Shown here: positions 1 through 5,998 of the stretch, in pieces
How the letters are laid out: each line of letters starts with the position of its first letter
How positions within the stretch are numbered: position 1 is the stretch's first letter
Assembly: GCA_002314605.1 (NCBI GenBank)
Contig: DCGO01000022.1
Coordinates: 14,096-21,399 of the forward strand
Length of the DNA: 7,304 nt
Direction: 5' to 3'
Source of the DNA: Lentisphaeria bacterium UBA1776
GTDB taxonomy: Bacteria > Verrucomicrobiota > Lentisphaeria > Victivallales > Victivallaceae
Made by a program: the position numbers and the translations under genes
The notes under the pieces: model-generated
Told to the model about the DNA's origin: nothing
The model's input: only the letters and a program-made list of their open reading frames with translations
Database searches by the model: none

Positions 1-314
1 ATGCCACCGATGAGCTGGACGTCAAAGGGAACCATGTTCCACACCAGCGTCTGTCCGCAGACCTCCACCTCGGTCCCCACCAGCCGGCGGCAGGCGTTCT
101 TGACTGCGGCAAAAGCCTCGCACATAATGTCATCCAGAGTCTCTCCCCCGGCCAGGCGCTCCTTGAATTCCGCCGTCTTGGCCTTCAATGCAGCCTCATC
201 CAGCTGCTGATATTCAAGTTCCAGCTGATTGATCCGGGCGATCAGGGGCCGCATCCGGCGGATATCCCGCTGGGACTTGGTACCGAAAATTTTTTTCAAG
301 ATTGAAACAAACAT
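1..314 (-). CDS. secA: SecA preprotein translocase ATPase, N-terminal fragment (cut by window edge)
   Basis: SecA is the cytoplasmic ATPase motor that drives unfolded precursor proteins through the SecYEG channel in the inner membrane. Only the first 104 codons are in the window. I translated them by hand from ATG at 314: the protein begins MFVSILKKIFGTKSQRD, continues with a helical region including KTAEFKERLAGGETLDD (about residues 45-61), and reaches VPFDVQLIGG at the edge. The amphipathic start, the FKERL and GETLDD segments and the DVQLIGG motif are diagnostic of the SecA N-terminus. The Walker A motif normally follows shortly after and lies outside the window. The insertion before MVPFDVQLIGG resembles PVC/FCB SecA proteins (from memory). 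An AAAAGGA ribosome binding site at 322-328 supports the start. A terminator-like hairpin ends only about 24 bases upstream of the start codon, which is unusual. Confidence 0.93.
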   Translation of the reverse strand, partial: MFVSILKKIFGTKSQRDIRRMRPLIARINQLELEYQQLDEAALKAKTAEFKERLAGGETLDDIMCEAFAAVKNACRRLVGTEVEVCGQTLVWNMVPFDVQLIGG

Positions 315-321
315 TTTTCTG

Positions 322-328
322 TCCTTTT
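322..328 (-). promoter_or_regulatory. secA ribosome binding site
   Basis: On the minus strand AAAAGGA lies 7 bases before the ATG at 314. It fixes the secA start and sits immediately after the hairpin at 338-370, within or next to that hairpin's weak U-tract. Confidence 0.7.
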
Positions 329-370
329 AAAACATGAAAGAAAGCCTGAGTTCTTGAGCTCGGCTTTCTT
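329..370 (-). terminator. Rho-independent terminator-like hairpin just upstream of secA
   Basis: Arms 338-346 and 362-370 pair over 9 bases (AAGAAAGCC with GGCTTTCTT). After a bulged T at 347, a further 5 pairs form between 348-352 and 357-361 (one G-U), closing a 4-base loop. On the minus strand the descending arm is followed by TCATGTTTT, a broken U-tract, so the orientation fits termination of transcription coming from the EIIA and zinc-ribbon genes. It could end that operon, or act as an attenuator in the secA leader, because there is no room for a secA promoter after it. Confidence 0.65.
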
Positions 371-467
371 CCAACATCATCCGAAACCGGACCGGCAGGA
401 AAAATTGTCAGCCGGCTCCGCGGGCCGCCCCCGGATCATCACCGTCCGGGAAAATGTACCCTCCTCC

Positions 468-860
468 TCAGCGGAAGGTATCCGGCGAAGACGGTTCGAT
501 CCACAAATGGAAATCCACCTGCCGGTCCCCGTATTTCAGCGTGATCAGCGTATTGAGCCGGGTCAGCAGAAGCGCATAAGGGATCTTCACCGACCCGCCG
601 GCGACATTCACCGACACATTGCTGTCTCCAAGAACATCTTCCGAGTCGCGGATCGCCGCCACCAGATTCATCATCCGGACCAGTTTATCCTTCAGATCGC
701 TGTCCAAAGCATAAGTCCGGTGACACTTGGGACAGACCGCCTGAAAATCCCGGGAAGCCACATCACTCAAATTGAACTTGACGACCCCGTCGCAGCCATC
801 ATCCAGACACTGAAAATCTATCTGCGCTTTGGCACCAAGCGCCGTTGCACCGTTTGTCAT
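468..860 (-). CDS. Hypothetical small protein with four-cysteine zinc-ribbon-like N-terminus
   Basis: This is a 130-residue protein that I do not recognise as a named family. It has two cysteine pairs, C18-x4-C23 and C43-x2-C46 (CPKC), separated by 19 residues, which is the spacing of a zinc-ribbon or rubredoxin-like knuckle. The rest, residues 50-130, is a mixed helix/strand segment without signal peptide or membrane helix, ending in a strand-rich stretch (VDFHLWIEP). Cytoplasmic location is likely. It follows the EIIA gene after only 24 bases and is probably co-transcribed with it from the promoter at 1390-1417. AAAGG about 9 bases before the ATG is a modest ribosome binding site. Its stop codon overlaps a strong AGGAGGAGGG run. 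Metal binding and any DNA, RNA or protein partner are inference from the cysteines alone. Confidence 0.8.
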   Translation of the reverse strand: MTNGATALGAKAQIDFQCLDDGCDGVVKFNLSDVASRDFQAVCPKCHRTYALDSDLKDKLVRMMNLVAAIRDSEDVLGDSNVSVNVAGGSVKIPYALLLTRLNTLITLKYGDRQVDFHLWIEPSSPDTFR

Positions 861-884
861 ATTCCGAGCCTTTCGACTTATTAC

Positions 885-1346
885 TTATTCAGCGTTCTCA
901 AAAAGGATTTTCAGGATGGCAGCTTCATTCGGGGTCCCGGAAGTCAGACGGCTCAGAAGTTCCGGATTGCGGAGCTTACGGGACACACTGCCTAAGAGCT
1001 GCAGATAGGCTTCCGGATTTTCGTCCGGAGCCACGGTAAAGACCACCACCCGTACAGGCTGGCCGTCCTGGCTCTGATAGTCCGCAATGGGAGTTTCCGT
1101 CACGCCGACGATCACAATGGGATGGGGGATGTCGTTCACACGGATATGGGGAAGTGCCAGTCCGTTGCCGACCCCGGTAGTCATCATCTGTTCACGTTTC
1201 CAGGTCAGACGGTAGATCATGTCCTGATTCAGCTTCGTCAGTTCGGCAGCCTTGGGAATCAATTCATCCATGATCTCCAGTTTGGTCTTGCCGTGCAGCA
1301 CCACAACGGAATCTTCGCTGATGAAATTGGTGAACTCGTACTTCAT
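885..1346 (-). CDS. PTS EIIA domain protein (fructose/nitrogen-regulatory PtsN-like)
   Basis: This is a single-domain EIIA protein of the fructose/mannitol type, 153 residues, the usual size for PtsN (EIIA-Ntr). Such proteins accept a phosphate from HPr or NPr on a histidine. They either pass it to a sugar permease or, when free-standing, regulate potassium transport, nitrogen or stress responses according to phosphorylation state. The active-site motif NGLALPH is at residues 61-67, so His67 is the predicted phosphorylation site. The earlier TGVGNG and later DGQPVRVVVFTVAP segments are also typical. No permease, HPr or enzyme I gene lies nearby, which favours a regulatory role over sugar uptake. 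AGAGG 5 bases before the ATG supports the start, and a strong sigma-70-like promoter lies about 45 bases upstream. It is followed by the zinc-ribbon-like gene after 24 bases. Confidence 0.9.
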   Translation of the reverse strand: MKYEFTNFISEDSVVVLHGKTKLEIMDELIPKAAELTKLNQDMIYRLTWKREQMMTTGVGNGLALPHIRVNDIPHPIVIVGVTETPIADYQSQDGQPVRVVVFTVAPDENPEAYLQLLGSVSRKLRNPELLSRLTSGTPNEAAILKILFENAE

Positions 1347-1389
1347 GAAAACCTCTGCGTTCTTACTTTATTTGGATATCGTTTTGCAT

Positions 1390-1417
1390 ATTATACATGC
1401 GTTTCAGGAATTTGCAA
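1390..1417 (-). promoter_or_regulatory. Sigma-70-type promoter for the EIIA operon
   Basis: On the minus strand a perfect TATAAT (1390-1395) is preceded, after 16 bases, by TTGCAA (1412-1417, 4 of 6 to consensus). Shifting one base gives TTTGCA with a 17-base spacer. The predicted transcript would start near 1383, giving a leader of about 37 bases before the EIIA ATG. It lies in the 86-base gap after prmA. ATTTGCAAAT (1410-1419), a perfect 10-base palindrome, covers the -35 and could be an operator. Confidence 0.65.
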
Positions 1418-1432
1418 ATGCGCCGAACCGTT

Positions 1433-2305
1433 TCAGCAGACTTTTTTTCGGAAAAGTCCGCCGGTCCACTCCTTTTCGGTACACTCTTCCAGCAATTCCA
1501 GCCCCAGATCCTGATACGCTTCGGCAAGCGGCCGGAATTCCTCCGTCAGGATCCCCGCCAGAGCAAGAAGCCCCCCGGGCTTCACCCAGCTGGTGATATT
1601 CTTCCGGTAGGCCTTCAATAAATGCCCGAGGATATTGGCCGCCGCGAAATCATACCCGCTGTCCCGGAAATTTGCGGCATCCCCGGTTTCAGCCCGGAAT
1701 GTCAGAGCGTTCAGGGAGAAATTTTCATTGGCCACCGCCACGGCATCCGGGTCGAAATCAAAAGCCCGGACGGGCTTGTACCCCAGCTTGGCAGCCCCGA
1801 TGGAGAGAATCCCGGACCCGCATCCGGCATCCAGAAAGGAGCCCCCCTCCCCCGCATATTTTTCCAGCATCCGGAGACAGAAGGCCGTGGTGGCGTGCTG
1901 GCCGGTGCCGAAACTCATCCCGGGATCGATCTCAATGACGCAGTCGCCTTTCCGAGCCTCGTATTTCAGCCACGACGGCTTGATGATCAAGTGCTCCGAA
2001 AGGTGCAGCACCGGGAAATATTTCTTCCACACTTCCGCCCAGTCTTCACGCTTCAGCTCAAAATATTCCGGGGAACTTATTTTCACCCCCAGAGTTCGCC
2101 ATTCCGGCACTGCAGCGGCAAGCCGGGCGAAATTCTCCCGGCCTTCCGCTTCCGTTTCCGCATAGACGGTCTGAAAAGTCCGGTGTTCCTCCCGGTTTTC
2201 CCAGGTGCTGTACTGCATATTCAATGCGGAAAGGAATTCCGGCACGATCTCGAAAGAGTCCGATTCATCGCACATCTTGCAGCAGTAGAGGAGATCCGGC
2301 ATCAT
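1433..2305 (-). CDS. prmA: Ribosomal protein L11 methyltransferase
   Basis: PrmA is a cytoplasmic S-adenosylmethionine-dependent enzyme that methylates lysines and the N-terminal amine of ribosomal protein L11. The 290-residue length is usual. The family signature DPGMSFGTGQHATT is at 127-140. The Rossmann-fold SAM-binding motif LDAGCGSGIL is at 158-167, with the acidic FDFD strand end at 182-185. The substrate-side motif ANILGHLL is at 223-230. The N-terminal part (about 1-100) is the L11-recognition region; it is less conserved and here carries C8, C9 and C12, which I cannot interpret. Two adjacent ATGs are possible starts; the first (2305) is 9 bases after the larA stop, and TGAGGA, overlapping that stop, serves as ribosome binding site, implying coupled translation. 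No convincing terminator follows it before the EIIA promoter. Confidence 0.93.
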   Translation of the reverse strand: MMPDLLYCCKMCDESDSFEIVPEFLSALNMQYSTWENREEHRTFQTVYAETEAEGRENFARLAAAVPEWRTLGVKISSPEYFELKREDWAEVWKKYFPVLHLSEHLIIKPSWLKYEARKGDCVIEIDPGMSFGTGQHATTAFCLRMLEKYAGEGGSFLDAGCGSGILSIGAAKLGYKPVRAFDFDPDAVAVANENFSLNALTFRAETGDAANFRDSGYDFAAANILGHLLKAYRKNITSWVKPGGLLALAGILTEEFRPLAEAYQDLGLELLEECTEKEWTGGLFRKKVC

Positions 2306-2314
2306 GATTTGTCC

Positions 2315-3607
2315 TCAGCAGTAAAAGGATTTCCGGAGCGCCCAGAGTCCCAGCGCCGGATTGCTGATGTAGAAAATCTCCTCGCCATTGACCGTATTGA
2401 AGCCGTCTTTCAAGGTGGATACCTGATAGCGCTCCATCATCTCCTGCAGATCGGCGGTGGCAAACCCCACACTTTCCACTTCCACCCGGGAAATTTCCGG
2501 TCCCGGACAGTAGGTAATGCGGAAGCGCCCTTCGCTTGAGCCGTGGATCAGATGGGCCGCCGCGCCCAGACTGGAACGGAGGTCCTCGTTTTCCGCCACC
2601 ATTTTGAGGGTGTTTGGAGTCCCTTTGTAGCCATATTTGCGGATCATCCGGTCATTGCCGGGATCCTCCCCGAACTCTTTGAGACCGGGAGCCAGAATGA
2701 TCAGGTCGCCATCGTCGGCAATGGCCATCCGGGTACGGTAAACGGCTTTGTTTCCAAGCCAGGTGCTCTTGAATTCCTCCGGATCAAGATAAACGATGAC
2801 TTTCTTGAGAGGCCTGTCCAGCAGCACCAGATTGGCGTCCACCGCCAGTTTGGAAGCATGTTCAAAAGCATCGGCGCCGCGGCCGGAGAAAAATCCCCGC
2901 ATGGCCATTTGACCGGTGGATTCGTCCTTGGACATGACCGTCAGCATATAGACAATGGGGCGGTCGGCGAGGTAAGTATCCACGCCGTAGTTGAAGAGCC
3001 GCCGAACGGGAGAATCCGCATGCCCCATAATGGTTTCAAGGTTGGACACGGCACCGAGGAAGTGGGACTTGTTGATGATATCCGATCCGCCGACCCCCAC
3101 CATGATGTTTTTGGTGTAATTGGCCATGCCAACCACTTCGTGAGGAACCACTTGACCGATGGAGAGGATGAGGTCCCAGTCCTCAAAGAGAATCTTGTTG
3201 GCGGCGATCTCCACTTCGTAATCCAGTTTTCCCCTGGAGAGTTCCCGGATAAAATCTGACGAAGCCTTGCCCAGATTCACCACATCGTTGCGCCAGTCGT
3301 GAACACGGAAGAGACTGCGGGGGATCCTGTCCCCGAACATGAGGGACAATTCCTTTTCGCCCATGGGGCTGTGGGTGCCGAGTGCGGGCATAATGGCGAT
3401 CTCACAGGAATCCTTGTAAGCATCGTAAATCATATTGGTGATTTTGCCGGCCTGCGAATTGAGGCGGGTATGGTCGGGGGGCAGGAGGAGGAGACGTTTC
3501 AAAGTTTTACCCTCAGCGGCCTTGCGGACGGTTTCAAGAACCATGGCCCGCAGTTCCTCATCGCTGATCGCGATATTCAGCCCGGCCTTTTCAGCATAAA
3601 TCGACAT
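2315..3607 (-). CDS. larA: LarA-family protein (nickel-pincer lactate racemase superfamily, DUF2088)
   Basis: LarA enzymes epimerise or racemise 2-hydroxyacids using a nickel-pincer nucleotide tethered to a lysine. This 430-residue protein has the expected length. The key residues of Lactiplantibacillus LarA map by motif to D45 and R48 (PPDHTR), H79 (ALGTH), H156 (VVPH), the pincer-attaching lysine K166 (ANYTK), the nickel ligand H182 and catalytic-side K287. The H156-K166-H182 spacing of 10 and 16 matches H174-K184-H200 of LarA exactly. The residues 4 and 3 before K287 are W283 and L284, where LarA has tyrosine and glutamine. This suggests a substrate other than lactate, so the symbol marks the family only. 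The cofactor genes larB, larC and larE are absent from the window. AAAGGAG (3615-3621) precedes the ATG by 7 bases, and a promoter candidate lies just upstream. prmA follows after 9 bases. Confidence 0.85.
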   Translation of the reverse strand: MSIYAEKAGLNIAISDEELRAMVLETVRKAAEGKTLKRLLLLPPDHTRLNSQAGKITNMIYDAYKDSCEIAIMPALGTHSPMGEKELSLMFGDRIPRSLFRVHDWRNDVVNLGKASSDFIRELSRGKLDYEVEIAANKILFEDWDLILSIGQVVPHEVVGMANYTKNIMVGVGGSDIINKSHFLGAVSNLETIMGHADSPVRRLFNYGVDTYLADRPIVYMLTVMSKDESTGQMAMRGFFSGRGADAFEHASKLAVDANLVLLDRPLKKVIVYLDPEEFKSTWLGNKAVYRTRMAIADDGDLIILAPGLKEFGEDPGNDRMIRKYGYKGTPNTLKMVAENEDLRSSLGAAAHLIHGSSEGRFRITYCPGPEISRVEVESVGFATADLQEMMERYQVSTLKDGFNTVNGEEIFYISNPALGLWALRKSFYC

Positions 3608-3614
3608 GACTACA

Positions 3615-3621
3615 CTCCTTT
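3615..3621 (-). promoter_or_regulatory. larA ribosome binding site
   Basis: AAAGGAG on the minus strand, 7 bases before the ATG at 3607, is a near-ideal Shine-Dalgarno sequence. It decides the larA start. Confidence 0.75.
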
Positions 3622-3639
3622 GTTTGGATTATTTACAAT

Positions 3640-3667
3640 ACAATAGCACATATTCTCCGGGATGCAA
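3640..3667 (-). promoter_or_regulatory. Extended -10 promoter candidate for larA-prmA
   Basis: On the minus strand TTGCAT (3662-3667) is followed after 16 bases by TATTGT (3640-3645). TGC stands directly before TATTGT, making an extended -10 element (TGnTATTGT). Each hexamer matches consensus at 4 of 6 positions. Transcription would start near 3633, about 26 bases before the larA ATG. It sits in the 122-base gap after rfbD and would make larA-prmA independent of the rhamnose operon. Confidence 0.45.
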
Positions 3668-3729
3668 CAGAAAAACATTGCCCCGAAATCAGCTGCGGAC
3701 ACGGACTTTGATAACATGGGGGATTTTCC

Positions 3730-4578
3730 TTAGAAACTTTCCGTTTTCATAAACTCCGCCAGCGCTTCGCGCCAGTCCGGCATGGGCGGCAGCCCCGTGA
3801 TCCGGAGCATCATTTTGTCCAAACGCGAGTTTTTCGGACGAGGAGCGGGACGCGGAAACTCATCCGTGGTACAGGGGATGATCTTCTGATCCTTGCCCGC
3901 TATGCGGAAGATTTCAGCGGCAAATTCCGCCCAGGTCGCTTCCCCCTCACAGGTCATGTGAAACGTGCCGACGAGTGCGCGACGCTCGAGAATGTTCCGC
4001 AGCTGACGCGCAACGGCAGTCGTCGAAGTCGGATTCCCGTGCTGATCCGCCACCACTTTCAACGCCGGGCGGGTCCCGTCCGCCAACTTCATCATGGCAT
4101 GAACGAAACTCGGACCGCCGTGGCCGTACAGCCATGAAATGCGGCAGATCACATGATCGGGACAATGATTGCGGATGACTTCTTCTCCGGCAAATTTGCT
4201 TTTCCCGTAAATGGTGTTCCCGCCGTTGGGCTTGTCAAATTCGTTATAGGGGCGGTCCGCATTTCCTTCAAAAACATAGTCGGTGCTGATGGCAATGAGC
4301 CGGACCTTGTGCCGGTTGCAGGCTGCCGCCACATTTGCGGTTCCGAAAGCATTAAGCTTATATGCAAAATCGACCTCGGACTCACATTTATCGACCGCAG
4401 TCATCGCGGCACAATGGATCACGGCATCCGGGGCGGCTTTCGCAAGAAACACGTCAAAACCGGCCGGATCGGTGATATCCGCTTCCGGCAAGTCGGCGAT
4501 GATAAGTTCATGCTCGGAGAACTCCTCCTGAAGCGTGCGCCCCAGCATGCCTTTGCCGCCAGTGATCAGGATTTTCAT
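3730..4578 (-). CDS. rfbD: dTDP-4-dehydrorhamnose reductase
   Basis: RfbD (RmlD) performs the last step of the pathway: NAD(P)H-dependent reduction of dTDP-4-keto-L-rhamnose to dTDP-L-rhamnose, in the cytoplasm. The protein is 282 residues, a typical length. The N-terminal nucleotide-binding glycine motif TGGKGMLG is at 6-13. HCAAMTAVDKCE, typical of RmlD, is at 55-66. STDYVF is at 98-103, and the short-chain dehydrogenase catalytic pair is Y124 and K128 in YGKSK. I chose ATG at 4578 because the protein must begin MKILITGG. The frame stays open upstream to an ATG at 4755, but those 59 extra codons lie inside rfbC and have no family resemblance. The junction reads TAAAATG: the rfbC stop is one base before this start, and GGAGGAA at the rfbC end serves as ribosome binding site. 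Confidence 0.95.
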   Translation of the reverse strand: MKILITGGKGMLGRTLQEEFSEHELIIADLPEADITDPAGFDVFLAKAAPDAVIHCAAMTAVDKCESEVDFAYKLNAFGTANVAAACNRHKVRLIAISTDYVFEGNADRPYNEFDKPNGGNTIYGKSKFAGEEVIRNHCPDHVICRISWLYGHGGPSFVHAMMKLADGTRPALKVVADQHGNPTSTTAVARQLRNILERRALVGTFHMTCEGEATWAEFAAEIFRIAGKDQKIIPCTTDEFPRPAPRPKNSRLDKMMLRITGLPPMPDWREALAEFMKTESF

Positions 4579-4579
4579 T

Positions 4580-5131
4580 TTATTCCTCCCAGGGTTCAAT
4601 CTCTGAAAGTGCCGGCAATACCGTGTCTTTCGGAGACAGGATCCAGGCAGACGGGGTAACGCGCCAGTCAATACCGATTGTCGGATCATCAAAACGGATT
4701 CCGCGTTCGGCGGACGGCATGTATTTGTTATCGCATTTGTAGGCAAAGATCGCATCTTCGCTCAGGACGGTAAATCCGTGAGCGAAGCCGCGCGGGATAA
4801 ACAGCTGACGTTTGTTTTCTGCGGAAAGCTCCATGGCAACGTACTTGCCGAAAGTGGGAGAGCCTTTGCGGATATCCACTGCCACATCAAGCACGACACC
4901 GGCAATGACGCGCACCAGTTTGGCCTGTGTGTAGGGCGCCGCCTGAAAATGCAGTCCGCGCAAAACACCGAATTTGGATTTCGACTCGTTATCCTGGATA
5001 AAATCGCAGGAGATCCCGGCAGACTCAAAAACGGCTTTGTTCCATGTTTCAAAAAAATATCCGCGCGCATCGCCGAAAATTTTCGGTTCTACAATCAATA
5101 CGTCTGGAATTTCTGTTGGTATGACATTCAT
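4580..5131 (-). CDS. rfbC: dTDP-4-dehydrorhamnose 3,5-epimerase
   Basis: RfbC (RmlC) epimerises dTDP-4-keto-6-deoxy-glucose at C3 and C5 to give dTDP-4-keto-L-rhamnose. It is a cupin-fold dimer, and 183 residues is the family's usual size. Visible motifs are DARGYFFETW at 21-30, FIQDNES at 44-50, and LRGLHFQ at 57-63 with catalytic His61 and substrate-binding Arg58. Further on are IPRGFAHGF at 112-120, the catalytic tyrosine Y131 in AYKCDNKY, and LSPKD near 165-169 in place of the common LSEKD. The start codon overlaps the rfbA stop as ATGA (5131-5128). No strong independent ribosome binding site is visible, so translation is probably coupled to rfbA. It sits third of four in the rhamnose operon. 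Confidence 0.95.
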   Translation of the reverse strand: MNVIPTEIPDVLIVEPKIFGDARGYFFETWNKAVFESAGISCDFIQDNESKSKFGVLRGLHFQAAPYTQAKLVRVIAGVVLDVAVDIRKGSPTFGKYVAMELSAENKRQLFIPRGFAHGFTVLSEDAIFAYKCDNKYMPSAERGIRFDDPTIGIDWRVTPSAWILSPKDTVLPALSEIEPWEE

Positions 5132-5994
5132 TCTTCAATCATCTTCATCAAATATTTTCCATACCCCGTCTTCATCAGATCCTTGCAGCTCTCACGGACC
5201 TGATCCTTCGTCATCCATCCATTCTGATAGGCGATCTCCTGCAGGCAGGCAACCTGCAGACCCTGGCGCGTTTCAATCGTACGGATGAAGTTGCCGGCAT
5301 CCAGCATGGCATCATGAGTACCTGTGTCAAGCCACGCGTAGCCGCGGCCCAAACGTTCCACCTGAAGTTCTCCCCGCTTCAGATATTCCTGATTGACGGT
5401 TGTGATCTCCAGTTCTCCGCGTGCGGAAGGTTTGATGTTTTTAGCGATCTGAACAACATCGTTGTCGTAAAAATACAATCCCGTCACGGCATAGTTGGAT
5501 TTCGGTTTCGCCGGTTTTTCCTCAATGGAAAGCGCCTTGAAATCCTTATCGAATTCCACCACGCCGAACCGTTCCGGGTCACTGACGTAATAGCCGAAAA
5601 CGGTTGCGCCCCTCTTCTGTTCCGCAGCACGGCGGACCATGGTGCCAAGATTGGCTCCGTAGAAGATATTATCACCCAGGACCAGTGAGACCGTATCATT
5701 TCCGATGAATTTCTCACCGATCAGAAACGCCTGTGCCAGACCGCCGGGAAATGGCTGAACTTCGTAAGAAAATTTCACGCCGAACCGGGAACCATCGCCC
5801 AGCAGGCGCTGGAAACTCGACTGATCCTCCGGCGTGGTAATGATCAGGATCTCACGAATCCCCGCCAGCATCAGCACACTGATCGGATAATATACCATCG
5901 GTTTATCATAAACAGCCAAAAGCTGCTTTGAAACGCCGCGCGTAATGGGATGAAGACGCGTTCCTGCGCCGCCTGCAAGTACAATACCTTTCAT
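5128..5994 (-). CDS. rfbA: Glucose-1-phosphate thymidylyltransferase
   Basis: RfbA (RmlA) joins glucose-1-phosphate and dTTP to give dTDP-glucose and pyrophosphate, the committing step, usually feedback-inhibited by dTDP-L-rhamnose. The 288-residue protein carries the nucleotidyltransferase signature LAGGAGTRL at 6-14, followed by K23 in SKQLL. It has GDN at 108-110 (metal-binding D108), IEEKP at 157-161, GELEIT at 193-198, and WLDTGTH at 221-227 with the second metal aspartate D223. ATG at 5994 gives the family-typical start MKGIVLAGG. An in-frame ATG at 6015 would add seven residues inside rfbB and is rejected. AGGAGA, overlapping the rfbB end, lies 8 bases before the chosen ATG, and the gap from the rfbB stop is 4 bases. 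Its own stop overlaps the rfbC start. Confidence 0.96.
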   Translation of the reverse strand: MKGIVLAGGAGTRLHPITRGVSKQLLAVYDKPMVYYPISVLMLAGIREILIITTPEDQSSFQRLLGDGSRFGVKFSYEVQPFPGGLAQAFLIGEKFIGNDTVSLVLGDNIFYGANLGTMVRRAAEQKRGATVFGYYVSDPERFGVVEFDKDFKALSIEEKPAKPKSNYAVTGLYFYDNDVVQIAKNIKPSARGELEITTVNQEYLKRGELQVERLGRGYAWLDTGTHDAMLDAGNFIRTIETRQGLQVACLQEIAYQNGWMTKDQVRESCKDLMKTGYGKYLMKMIEE

Positions 5995-5998
5995 AGAC

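Noticed and set aside
2315..2323. Both LarA (FYC) and PrmA (KVC) end in cysteine, as if carrying a C-terminal signal
   Set aside because: Two terminal cysteines among nine genes are easily chance, and neither protein has an export signal or known C-terminal processing.
1622..2539. A 305-codon open frame on the plus strand opposite prmA and the larA 3' end
   Set aside because: It spans the junction of two well-identified minus-strand genes; its composition is typical of an antisense frame.
3668..3729. A possible terminator after rfbD (CCCC at about 3721-3724 with GGGG near 3680, followed by GTTTTT on the minus strand)
   Set aside because: Only four G-C pairs close a large, mostly unpaired loop, with a second four-pair stem inside; too weak to call.
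4579..4755. A 59-codon N-terminal extension of rfbD, starting at 4755
   Set aside because: The extension lies wholly within rfbC, has no similarity to the family, and the ATG at 4578 yields the conserved MKILITGG start with a good ribosome binding site.
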